64,000 nt of DNA. It comes from VXNJ01 sp965249595 (lineage in GTDB: Bacteria; Chloroflexota; UBA11872; VXNJ01). The notes under the pieces are model-generated. The model worked only from the letters and a program-made list of their open reading frames with translations. It was not told the DNA's origin and did no database searches. The stretch lies in NCBI GenBank assembly GCA_965249595.1, contig OZ252242.1, positions 434,001 to 498,000 on the forward strand, read 5' to 3'. The translations under genes and the position numbers were made by a program. Below, in pieces: positions 9,448 to 17,059 of the stretch (position 1 is its first letter; each line of letters starts with the position of its first letter).

Positions 9448-9504
9448 ACCCTCCCACAAGACAATGTCTCAAACCACCTGGTACCAAAACCGGGGACCTG
9501 CCAC

Positions 9505-9829
9505 TTCAGGCATGCCTACCTACACCCCATTGACGAAACCAACGAGAGGATTAGGAGGGTTTTCTAGATTCCACACCTCTGTCAGCACCTCCACCAAAAG
9601 CATTAACCGGAGCCTGAATTTCACCAGCAGCCCCAATAGTGTCGGCGATTTACCACATCATTGAATCACCCGGCAACAAGCCGGCTGCTTGCCCTCTCCT
9701 AGTGATCAAGCGATCGGAATTAATCACCCGGATAATCAGAGTGCGTCGAATCGGCAGCACTCGTTCAGCACCATCAAACCCGGGGTGCGGCAGCCGGCAG
9801 ACGCTGCAGTTCGGTAGTTCAGGAAATTC
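9505..9829. other. Intergenic region between IS remnant and glmU
   Basis: This region of about 325 bases has no supported gene. The open frames crossing it mostly start inside the IS remnant and carry no recognisable motif. It should hold the glmU promoter; the ribosome site AGGA at 9821 is the only signal I can point to. Confidence 0.45.
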
Positions 9830-11212
9830 GTGACCGACAACGTCAAGCCGCGAAGTGAACGCTCGATCGTGATCCTGGCCGCCGGGCGCGGCCGCAGGCT
9901 GGGCAGCGAAATCGACAAAGCACTGATCGATCTGGCCGGAATCTCGATGCTCGAACACGTGGTTCGCGCCTCTCGCAATTGCGACCCCGATCGGATCGTA
10001 GTGGTCCGCCGCCGCGATCAACCGCCGGTGACCATTGCCGATTGCGAAATTACGACGGTATTACAGGATGAATCCATCACCGGCACCGGCGCCGCTTTAA
10101 TCGCCGCCCGCGATGAGCTCTCATCCCGTGGCGGAGCGCTGGTGGTGGTGTTTGCTGACAATCCGCTGCTGCGCGGCGAGCGAATAATCGAACTCTTTGG
10201 CAAATTGGAAAACGAGTCAGCGGTCCTCGCCCTCACAACCGCTCTCGATTGCAAACTCTCCACCCGTGGCCGGGTGGTGCGCCACGATGGCCGAATCGTC
10301 GCTGTAGTGGAAGCCGCAACCGAGGAATTGCCCGTAGAGCAGCCTGTTGCCGTCAATTGCGGCGCCATGGCCCTGCGGGCCGACTGGGCCTGGGACCAGC
10401 TGGATTCGATCCCACCGGATTCAATTACCGGCGAACTGTACCTGACCGACCTGGTGCGCCTGGCGGCGCAATCGGGGCAACCGATCGGCGAGGTCCGATT
10501 GTCAGATCCGACGGAGGGAATCGGCTGCGATGACTTAGCGTCATTGGCCAAAGCCGAGACCGCTTATTTTCGCCGTCGGGCCTTACAGCTGGCCAAGCAT
10601 GGCGTCCGTGTGGTGGATCTTGATTCAATCCAGATCCACGCCAATGTCACGGTCGAACCCGGGGCCGTCATCGGGCCGGGCGCGATCATCGGCGGCCGGA
10701 CCCACATCAAGACCCGCGCCCGGGTAGGCGAGGGTTCACAAATTTCCGATTCGATCATCGCCGAAGGCTCCACGGTAATCAGCTCGCGAATAACAGATTC
10801 GCAAATCGGCGCTGACGCCCGCATCGGGCCCAATGCCTTCGTGCGCGACGGGACCAGGGTTGGTCGGGGCGCCCAGGTCGGAAACTGCGCCGAAGTAAAA
10901 AACTCGGCCATCGGAGCCGGGGCGCTGATCGCCCATTACTCCTACCTGGGCGATTGCGAATTGGGGGCCGGGGCAATCGTCGGCGCCGGGACCGTCACCT
11001 GCAACTTCGACGGGACCAATAAACATCGAACCGTAATTGGCGAGCAGGCATTCGTTGGATCCAATTGCTCGCTGATCGCCCCAATTGCAATCGGGCCCGA
11101 CGCCGTAATCGGGGCCGGCTCGGTGGTCACCAGGGATGTCGCCGCCGGGGCCAAGGTATACGGCAACCCGGCCCGGCGGCCGGCCGGGCGAAATTCCGAT
11201 CAGCCAAGCTGA
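9830..11212 (+). CDS. glmU: Bifunctional GlcNAc-1-phosphate uridyltransferase / GlcN-1-phosphate acetyltransferase
   Basis: GlmU acetylates glucosamine-1-phosphate and then couples it to UTP, giving UDP-GlcNAc for cell envelope glycans. The N-terminal uridyltransferase domain (residues about 10-230) shows ILAAGRGRRLGSEIDKAL, GTGAAL and FADNPLL in the place of the usual GDVPLL. The C-terminal left-handed beta-helix (about 250-450) has many hexapeptide repeats (VEPGAVIGPGAIIGG and on), the catalytic-histidine segment LIAHYSYLGD and CNFDGTNKHRTVIG. Its 460 residues are the usual size. The start is GTG 9830, five bases after AGGA. No glmS or glmM is nearby. The change in the metal-site motif (ADNP for GDVP) is minor and keeps the aspartate. 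Confidence 0.93.
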   Translation: MTDNVKPRSERSIVILAAGRGRRLGSEIDKALIDLAGISMLEHVVRASRNCDPDRIVVVRRRDQPPVTIADCEITTVLQDESITGTGAALIAARDELSSRGGALVVVFADNPLLRGERIIELFGKLENESAVLALTTALDCKLSTRGRVVRHDGRIVAVVEAATEELPVEQPVAVNCGAMALRADWAWDQLDSIPPDSITGELYLTDLVRLAAQSGQPIGEVRLSDPTEGIGCDDLASLAKAETAYFRRRALQLAKHGVRVVDLDSIQIHANVTVEPGAVIGPGAIIGGRTHIKTRARVGEGSQISDSIIAEGSTVISSRITDSQIGADARIGPNAFVRDGTRVGRGAQVGNCAEVKNSAIGAGALIAHYSYLGDCELGAGAIVGAGTVTCNFDGTNKHRTVIGEQAFVGSNCSLIAPIAIGPDAVIGAGSVVTRDVAAGAKVYGNPARRPAGRNSDQPS

Positions 11213-11240
11213 TTCCTAGCCCGCCCCATCTGCAAGGGTG

Positions 11241-11257
11241 TGTCCGTGCAACGGACA
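11241..11257. terminator. Possible weak terminator hairpin between convergent genes
   Basis: TGTCCG-TGCAA-CGGACA forms a six-pair stem with a five-base loop in the gap between convergent glmU and the spermidine-synthase-like gene, followed on the plus strand only by ATTTC. The position suits a terminator, but the T-run is poor. Confidence 0.3.
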
Positions 11258-11284
11258 ATTTCGCCAGCGAGCGAAAACTACCGA

Positions 11285-12889
11285 CTATTTGGGCTCGATC
11301 AGATACAGGGGCGCCAGATAGTTATCAATTGGCGCAAAGTCATCGGTTATTATCACCGAATCGATCTCAGCTAGCCATTTTTCAAATTCGTTTTCGGCAA
11401 TGAGCTGATCAAATCGCCTAAAGCCGGGATCGGGTCCGGCAACGGTAATCCCACTGGCAGCGAATGGCCGATCGGAGGCCATTACGATGGTCGTCATGCG
11501 ATTGGGGTTGGATAAATCACCAGAAGCCGGCAGCACGCTGACGTGGTCAAACGTTTCGCGCAGAGTAACTACGAACGGACCCAAAAACCTTCCTGGAGTC
11601 GGCGCGTCGACGATATTTACCGCGTAAACGCCGCCGTCTTTGAGAATCCGTTTCACCTCCCGGTTAAATTCCAGCGTCGTTAAGTGGTACGGGACCGACA
11701 GGTCGTTGAAAGCGTCACCGACCACGATGTCGTATGTTCCGTCAGGCTTGGCGGGCAGAGCGATTCGGGCGTCTTGGTTCTCGGTAACCACCCTGTCGGA
11801 AGCCGCCAGGCCGAGGTGGCTTTGCGCGGTTTCCGTCACCTCGGGATCGATCTCGATGACTTCAATTGAACTCTGTGGGTGTACGGCATCCAGGTAGCGG
11901 GGCAGCTCATATCCGCCGCCGCCGATAAATAGCGAACGATAGGCCGGTTCTTCGGCGGCGATAAAGTCGGCGATATCGGCGAATATGTGCTGGTACTTGT
12001 AGTGCAGGTAGGTTGGATCCTCTGGTTTGGCGTAGCTGTGCACCAAGCGATCAAGAGACAACACCTTGACGGTGGAGCCGTCATCAATCACCTTGTCACT
12101 GACCCGGATGCAGAAATAGTTGCTCTCGGCCAGGCAGGGAGCCGTCAGCGGGTCCTGGGTATACGTGAAAACGCTGATTCCAACGACCACCAACACGGCT
12201 ACGGGACCTTTTAGCCGGGCCCGCCAAAGACGTCCGACCCCAATTGCCAGCAACCCGGTCGCAATCGACACATAGAGCACCGTCTCGCGCGAACCGAGGG
12301 CCTGGATGAGGACGAATCCGGTGAGGAATACGCCCAAGATGGCTCCGGCGGTCGATACGGCATAGATTCGACCGACAACGTTGCCGGTGGTTGCCAGGTC
12401 GCTCAGGTGGAGCTTTATCACCATGGGCGAAACCATGCCCAGGATAAACGCCGGGGCAATAAAGAGCATCGCCGAGAGCAGGACGATGCGCGGTAGCAGC
12501 GGTACCGCTGCAACCCATGCGGGGGCCAGATGGGCCAGCGGCAGGATCAGCAGGGTGGTAGCTGCGCCGGCCAGCAGGATCAGGCCCAAATTTATGCGCG
12601 AGGCGGCGCGATCGGCCAGGACCCCACCAGCCCAGTTGCCAAGGCTGATCCCAGCCAAAATCACGCCGATCACGCTGGTCCAGGTGTATACGGATACGCC
12701 AATGTGCGGCGCCAGAATCCGCGCTGCCACGATTTCGATGATCAGAGTGGCGGCGCTGGCAATGAAGACGACCAGGTAGGGCTCGAGCGAGATCAGGTGG
12801 GAGGCGATCCCGGGCGGTGATCCCGTCGAACCGTCTGCGGGGCTGGCCAACCCGGGCGGAGGGGCGGCCTGGTCCCGCTCAGTCGACAA
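11285..12889 (-). CDS. Membrane-fused spermidine-synthase-like protein
   Basis: A 534-residue fusion of a multi-spanning membrane domain and a spermidine-synthase-like methyltransferase fold. Residues about 35-250 contain some seven hydrophobic segments (YLVVFIASAATLIIEIV onwards). The C-terminal half has nucleotide-binding patterns LFIGGGGYELPRYL and EVIEIDPEV, then VVGDAFNDL, where the acidic residue of the aminopropyltransferase site would be. Such fusions are common and mostly uncharacterised; polyamine synthesis should not be assumed. The start is TTG 12889, the first possible start in the frame, with no strong ribosome site, so the N-terminus is uncertain; the first 30 Pro/Ser/Gly-rich residues may be untranslated. 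It is followed on the same strand by nothing close and is convergent with glmU. Confidence 0.8.
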   Translation of the reverse strand: MSTERDQAAPPPGLASPADGSTGSPPGIASHLISLEPYLVVFIASAATLIIEIVAARILAPHIGVSVYTWTSVIGVILAGISLGNWAGGVLADRAASRINLGLILLAGAATTLLILPLAHLAPAWVAAVPLLPRIVLLSAMLFIAPAFILGMVSPMVIKLHLSDLATTGNVVGRIYAVSTAGAILGVFLTGFVLIQALGSRETVLYVSIATGLLAIGVGRLWRARLKGPVAVLVVVGISVFTYTQDPLTAPCLAESNYFCIRVSDKVIDDGSTVKVLSLDRLVHSYAKPEDPTYLHYKYQHIFADIADFIAAEEPAYRSLFIGGGGYELPRYLDAVHPQSSIEVIEIDPEVTETAQSHLGLAASDRVVTENQDARIALPAKPDGTYDIVVGDAFNDLSVPYHLTTLEFNREVKRILKDGGVYAVNIVDAPTPGRFLGPFVVTLRETFDHVSVLPASGDLSNPNRMTTIVMASDRPFAASGITVAGPDPGFRRFDQLIAENEFEKWLAEIDSVIITDDFAPIDNYLAPLYLIEPK

Positions 12890-13014
12890 GGGGGGAGTTC
12901 GTTGCTGGCAAGATGGATGGCCGCTGGGTTCGCAAAAGGTTGTTGCAGGCGCAGTCTGTCAGGGTCTTTGTGCGCCAAGCGGCGACTATCGAATTTGACC
13001 CATCAATTGCACTT

Positions 13015-14361
13015 TTAAGAATGAACTAGCCGGTGAATTGAACCTCGCAATGGAAGCACATATATTTCGCCGTCGCCACCCCGGGCAAAAGATGCAATGG
13101 CAAGATCGGTATCGGCGATCAATGCCGCTTCGCTGACTCGCTGGCCGTCATGGCGGAGTGCCCAAATCTTGCCGGAACAAAAATCGCCATAGATATAGGC
13201 CCCGTAGAGCGCCGGGAATTGGCCGCCGCGATAGACGTAGCCGCCGGTGATCGAGCAGCCATCTGCGCGTCCGTAGGTGGCAATTGGCCTAGCCAGGCCG
13301 GTTTGGTCGCATTCGGATGCGCGAAAGCACTGGTCGCCCTCCATGATGTTCCAGCCAGAGTTGGAACCCTTCGCGATGAGGTCGACCTCTTCGTAGGCGT
13401 TCTGACCTACATCACCGGTCCAGAGATCACCGGTATCGCGGTCAAACGTAAACCGCCAAGGGTTGCGCAGACCGTAGGCCCAAATTTCGCCGCGCGCGTT
13501 CGGATCACCGACGAACGGGTTGTCGGGCGGGATGGCGTAGCTGCCGCTGGCGCCGAGGGCGGCAACATCAATACGCAGGATCGAACCGAGCAGAGTGGCC
13601 AAATTTTGTCCGTTGCCGTGCGGATCGCCGGCGCTTCCGCCATCGCCCAAACCGATGTAAAGAAACCCGTCCGGGCCGAAGGCCAATTGGCCGCCGTTAT
13701 GGTTGCCAAACGGCTGATCCACCTCCAAAATCACAACCTCGCTGTCGACTTCGGACCGCACTCCATCAACCACCGTAAACCTTGACACCACCGAACGGCG
13801 CGGATTGGCGGCCGAGTAGTAGACGAAGAAGTGACCGTTGGTCGAATACTGCGGATCAAATGCCAACCCGAGCAATCCTTCCTCGTTGTTACCGGTGCTA
13901 ACGCGATCCGAAATATCGATCACCAGGTTGGTAGAGGCCGCCGCCGGATCGGCCGGGAAGGAAACGATTTGCCCTGTTTGAATAACCGCAAATAGGCGAT
14001 CTTGGCCATCTCCACGGTGGACAACTTCGATCAGGCGGTCAAATTCAAGGGCCGGGAATTCCGGTTCAACCGAATAACGGTCAGGCGAACCGGGCAGCGG
14101 CTGGATACTGGGCGGGGAATCGGAATCGGCCGCCGGCACCGCCACCGGCGGGGTTGAATCCAAATTGGCGGGCGAATCATCCGCGATCGGCGGTGATGAG
14201 GGGACGCTGGTGGGCGTACTTGCCGGCTCCGTCGCAAAAGGGTAGGATGACCAGCCTTGAGTACAGGAAACCATCGTCAGGCCCAAAACGATAGGGAGAG
14301 CTAGAGCGATCGCGTGGCGGCGATGCTGGCAATTGACCAGGCGCCGTATCAAATACCGCAA
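13015..14361 (-). CDS. PQQ-dependent sugar dehydrogenase lipoprotein (glucose/sorbosone dehydrogenase family)
   Basis: Secreted beta-propeller dehydrogenase of the soluble aldose sugar dehydrogenase type, oxidising sugars with pyrroloquinoline quinone. An N-terminal hydrophobic segment ends in the lipobox LTMVSC, followed by a Ser/Pro/Asp-rich linker to about residue 95. The propeller has the family patterns LLGLAFDP, FGNHNGGQLAFGPDGFLYIG, GDGGSAGDPHGNGQN, YGLRNPWRFTFD, GDVGQNAYEEVDL and GGYVYRG. The length of 448 residues suits lipoprotein members. The frame opens at TTG 14361, but the ribosome site is weak, so the start could lie a few codons later. It is transcribed in the same direction as the zinc alcohol dehydrogenase upstream. 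No PQQ synthesis genes lie in the window, so the cofactor may be made elsewhere or scavenged. Confidence 0.88.
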   Translation of the reverse strand: MRYLIRRLVNCQHRRHAIALALPIVLGLTMVSCTQGWSSYPFATEPASTPTSVPSSPPIADDSPANLDSTPPVAVPAADSDSPPSIQPLPGSPDRYSVEPEFPALEFDRLIEVVHRGDGQDRLFAVIQTGQIVSFPADPAAASTNLVIDISDRVSTGNNEEGLLGLAFDPQYSTNGHFFVYYSAANPRRSVVSRFTVVDGVRSEVDSEVVILEVDQPFGNHNGGQLAFGPDGFLYIGLGDGGSAGDPHGNGQNLATLLGSILRIDVAALGASGSYAIPPDNPFVGDPNARGEIWAYGLRNPWRFTFDRDTGDLWTGDVGQNAYEEVDLIAKGSNSGWNIMEGDQCFRASECDQTGLARPIATYGRADGCSITGGYVYRGGQFPALYGAYIYGDFCSGKIWALRHDGQRVSEAALIADTDLAIASFARGGDGEIYVLPLRGSIHRLVHS

Positions 14362-14428
14362 TATCCCGTCCCGGTGATCCTCATAAATGGGAGGTCATTG
14401 ATGCATCAGGGCCCGACGGTTGGAACTT

Positions 14429-15472
14429 TCAAGCCATTGCCGGTTCGAACAATACCTTCGTCGCCTCGCCGCGCTTGCACATCTCGATTGCGGCCGGGGC
14501 GGCCGAGAGCGGGACCACGTGCGTGATCATCGGCTCGAGCCCCAATTGGGGAAACAGGCGCATGACGCTCTCCATGTTGTTATCCATCAGCGCGGTTCCG
14601 CGGATTTCTATCTCGCGCAGGACGATGTCGGTTTGCCGAACCGAGAAATCCTGGTCAGGGTGGGAGAGAGCCATAAGGATCACGGTCCCCCCATCGCGCA
14701 CCACTTTGATGCAGTCGAGGGCCGCGGCGGCCGGCCCGGCCGACTCCAGGCATACATCGACACCGACCCCGCCGGTGGCGTTTTTGACAATCGCGTCGAC
14801 ATCCTCAGAAGTTGGATCGATCGTGATATCGGCCCCCATGACTTCGGCCAAACGGCGCCGCGATTGGAAGGGCTCGGAGACTATCAGCAGGCTGGCGCCG
14901 AGTTTTCTGGCCACCGCCGCCTGCAACAGCCCGATAGTTCCGCCGCCGGCCACAAATACGGTATCGCCGGGCTTTAGGTGGGCTCGTTCGAGGGCCCGCA
15001 CGGCGCAGCCGAGCGGCTCGGCCATTGCCGCCAACTGGGTTGACACCCCGTCGGGGACCAAATAGGCCATCTTCTCGTGTACCACGACATACTCGGCCCA
15101 AGTTCCGCCTTTCGCATAGCGAATCTTGTTAAGGCACATGTTGCCGGATCCGCGTTCGCACATGACGCAGACGCCGCAATAGATTTGCGGCTGCACCGCC
15201 ACTCGGTCGCCCACCCGGCGGTTCGAAACGCGGTCGCCAACTTCAACAATCGTTCCCGCCAGCTCGTGACCGATTACCGCCGGGTAGTTCTTCAAGGTGA
15301 CCATCGGCCCCATAATCCAGCCGTCGTAAATATGCAGGTCGGTGCCGCAGATCCCGGTGTGGGCGATCTCGATCATCACCTCTTCCGGACCGGTGGTCGG
15401 GCGCGCGATTCGCTCGCACCGCAGATCACCCGGAGCATGGATTCGAACCGCCTGCATCGTCGCGTTTGGCAC
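14429..15472 (-). CDS. Zinc-dependent alcohol/sorbitol dehydrogenase (MDR family)
   Basis: NAD(P)-dependent medium-chain dehydrogenase for an alcohol or polyol. Catalytic zinc ligands are Cys42 (GICGTD) and the GHE motif at 68-70; structural zinc cysteines are 99, 102, 105 and 113. The Rossmann part has VAGGGTIGLLQAA and the end of the protein fits the sorbitol/threonine dehydrogenase subgroup. It has 347 residues. The GTG start at 15472 is preceded by AAAGG nine bases away; ATG 15457 is an alternative. The gene diverges from recA, and its upstream region overlaps the recA promoter area. The substrate is unknown; PQQ dehydrogenase and sugar genes nearby suggest polyol metabolism, but that is inference. 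Confidence 0.88.
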   Translation of the reverse strand: MPNATMQAVRIHAPGDLRCERIARPTTGPEEVMIEIAHTGICGTDLHIYDGWIMGPMVTLKNYPAVIGHELAGTIVEVGDRVSNRRVGDRVAVQPQIYCGVCVMCERGSGNMCLNKIRYAKGGTWAEYVVVHEKMAYLVPDGVSTQLAAMAEPLGCAVRALERAHLKPGDTVFVAGGGTIGLLQAAVARKLGASLLIVSEPFQSRRRLAEVMGADITIDPTSEDVDAIVKNATGGVGVDVCLESAGPAAAALDCIKVVRDGGTVILMALSHPDQDFSVRQTDIVLREIEIRGTALMDNNMESVMRLFPQLGLEPMITHVVPLSAAPAAIEMCKRGEATKVLFEPAMA

Positions 15473-15529
15473 TGCTTATTACCTTTCTATTTTTGGTATT
15501 TAATTTACGTAGCGTTTCATATGTGTTTA

Positions 15530-15561
15530 TATAATTGTGTCAGTTTTCGAATTGTAATTCG
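15530..15561 (+). promoter_or_regulatory. recA promoter -10 box and LexA-like operator
   Basis: A consensus TATAAT lies at 15530-15535 and a 14-base inverted repeat CGAATTGTAATTCG (CGAAT-N4-ATTCG) at 15548-15561, 32 bases before the recA start. The repeat matches the layout of the Gram-positive-type LexA box CGAAC-N4-GTTCG, with a C-to-T change and its symmetric partner. Placed near the transcription start, it would block recA until SOS induction. The -35 element is not clear. Confidence 0.65.
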
Positions 15562-15593
15562 TCATCATTTTTGGATAGTTCAGGGGCAGTCAC

Positions 15594-16628
15594 TTGGCCG
15601 CAAAAAAAGCCACTCCCAAGCCGATCAGCAGTGACAAGAACAAGGACCGCGCACTCGAAGGCGCCCTTGCCAGCATCAATAAACGCTTCGGACTGGGCGC
15701 CATCATGCGCCTCTCCGAAGGTGAACGCCAGGAAATCGAGGTCATACCGACCGGTTCGCTGGCCCTGGACCTGGCGCTCGGCGTCGGCGGATTGCCGCGC
15801 GGGCGGGTTGTTGAGATATTCGGGCCTGAATCCTCGGGTAAGACAACCTTGGCCCAGCACGTAATTGCACAAGCTCAAAAACTGGGCGGTTACGCCGCCA
15901 TCATTGATGCCGAACATGCGTTTGACCCAACCTATGCAATGCGCTGTGGAGTGCTCGCCGAAGACCTATTCATATCCCAGCCGGGCAGCGGTGAAGAAGC
16001 GCTGGAAATCACCGATGAGCTCCTGCGCTCGAACGCTTTTGACATCATCGTGGTCGACTCGGTCGCCGCCCTAACTCCCCGCGCCGAACTCGAAGGCCAG
16101 ATGGGCGACACCCATGTCGGGTTGCAGGCGCGGTTGATGTCGCAGGCCCTGCGCAAGCTCACCAGCACCGTCGCGCGCACCGGCACGGCGGTGGTGTTCA
16201 TCAACCAACTGCGCGAAAAGGTAGGCGTGATGTTCGGGAGCCCGGAGACCACGCCGGGTGGTCGAGCGCTCAAGTTTTATTCCTCGGTTCGAATCGATAT
16301 CCGACGCATCGGCGCGCTGAAAAACGGCACTACCGTGGTCGGCAACCGCACGCGCGTGCGGGTGGTGAAGAACAAGGTCGCGGCCCCGTTTCGAACCTGT
16401 GAATTCGACATTCTTTACAACGAGGGAATTTCTCGCGAAACCGGCCTTATCGATCTAGGCATCGAGCACGGTTTGGTAACCAAGGCCGGTGCCTACCTGT
16501 CCTATGGCGACATCCGGCTTGGACTGGGCCGTGAAAAATCTCGACAGACCCTCAAAGAGAACAATGAGATGGCCGTCGAACTGGAAGGGGCAATTCGCCA
16601 GGCCGTCGCTGAGGATATAGCCAGCTGA
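15594..16628 (+). CDS. recA: Recombinase RecA
   Basis: RecA forms filaments on single-stranded DNA for strand exchange and for LexA self-cleavage in the SOS response. The 344-residue protein carries the Walker A motif GPESSGKTT, the pattern EHAFDPTYA, Walker B IIVVDSVAALTP, the DNA-binding loop 1 segment (AELEGQMGDTHVGLQARLMS), FINQLREKVGVMFGSPETTPGG (loop 2, split here as FINQLREKVGVMFG then SPETTPGG) and the usual C-terminal GIEHGLVTKAGAYLSYG. The start is TTG 15594, seven bases after AGGGG; the lysine-rich beginning AAKKATPKP is typical of such N-termini. A LexA-like operator lies upstream. A universal-stress-protein gene overlaps its stop codon. Confidence 0.97.
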   Translation: MAAKKATPKPISSDKNKDRALEGALASINKRFGLGAIMRLSEGERQEIEVIPTGSLALDLALGVGGLPRGRVVEIFGPESSGKTTLAQHVIAQAQKLGGYAAIIDAEHAFDPTYAMRCGVLAEDLFISQPGSGEEALEITDELLRSNAFDIIVVDSVAALTPRAELEGQMGDTHVGLQARLMSQALRKLTSTVARTGTAVVFINQLREKVGVMFGSPETTPGGRALKFYSSVRIDIRRIGALKNGTTVVGNRTRVRVVKNKVAAPFRTCEFDILYNEGISRETGLIDLGIEHGLVTKAGAYLSYGDIRLGLGREKSRQTLKENNEMAVELEGAIRQAVAEDIAS

Positions 16629-17059
16629 GCGCCAAGATCGGCGGCGATTTTCTAGTCGCGATCACCAATGGCGGCCTTGACCGCGAGCTAATCGAACTAG
16701 CCGGTTCACACGCCGCCATCAAAGGCGTCAACCTGGTGGCCTTGCACGTAATAGAAGTTGGTTGGGACCGACGGATAGACGGATACGATCCGGATTTGCA
16801 GCAGGCAGGGCTGGCCGTGCTCAAGCGGGCTGGCCAATTCCACGATCCGGGCAATGGCGTCAAGTTCATTCCACACTGCCAACAGTCGCGCAGCGCGGGT
16901 CGTGCAATCGTCGAATACGCGCGCGATCGCAATATCGGCGCGATCTTTGTTGGCTCCCACCGCTTCCTGGGCGAAGAAGGACTAGAAATAGGCACTACAA
17001 CCCAGCATGTTCTAAAGCATGCTCCATGCCCGGTAGTTACTTGGCACCAAAACCCTTAA
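16625..17059 (+). CDS. Universal stress protein family, apparent CTG start
   Basis: Small cytoplasmic protein of the UspA family, an alpha/beta nucleotide-binding fold. The frame reads FLVAITNGGLDRELIELAG at the N-terminus, NLVALHVIEVGWD for the second strand and ends with the motif IFVGSHRFLG, then VLKHAPCPVVTW, a close match to the usual G-x2-G-x9-G-S/T ATP-site tail. The only GTG (16736) lies inside the second strand and would remove the first one, so the true start must be upstream. The nearest plausible codon is CTG 16625, overlapping the recA stop by four bases (CTGA), with GAGG ten bases before it. That gives 144 residues, the usual size. Translation may be coupled to recA. The start codon is therefore inferred, not certain. 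Confidence 0.72.
   Translation: MSAKIGGDFLVAITNGGLDRELIELAGSHAAIKGVNLVALHVIEVGWDRRIDGYDPDLQQAGLAVLKRAGQFHDPGNGVKFIPHCQQSRSAGRAIVEYARDRNIGAIFVGSHRFLGEEGLEIGTTTQHVLKHAPCPVVTWHQNP

Larger units (their letters stand above)
8176..9504 (+). mobile_element. Decayed IS3-family insertion sequence
   Basis: This region carries a frameshifted orfA/orfB transposase. It begins near CTGGTTCCAACGAAAGGGGAC (21 bases counted from 8176) and ends near CTGGTACCAAAACCGGGGAC at 9478-9497; these two segments are imperfect direct repeats of one another. The last 42 bases (9463-9504) resemble positions 49022-49063 at the end of a second remnant. A perfect palindrome sits between the transposase stop and this end. The element cannot make an intact transposase. 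Exact ends and target duplication are not certain. Confidence 0.7.

Noticed and set aside
9311..9664. 117-codon plus-strand frame with a hydrophobic start
   Set aside because: It runs across the IS3 end, its palindrome and terminal motif; no family similarity.
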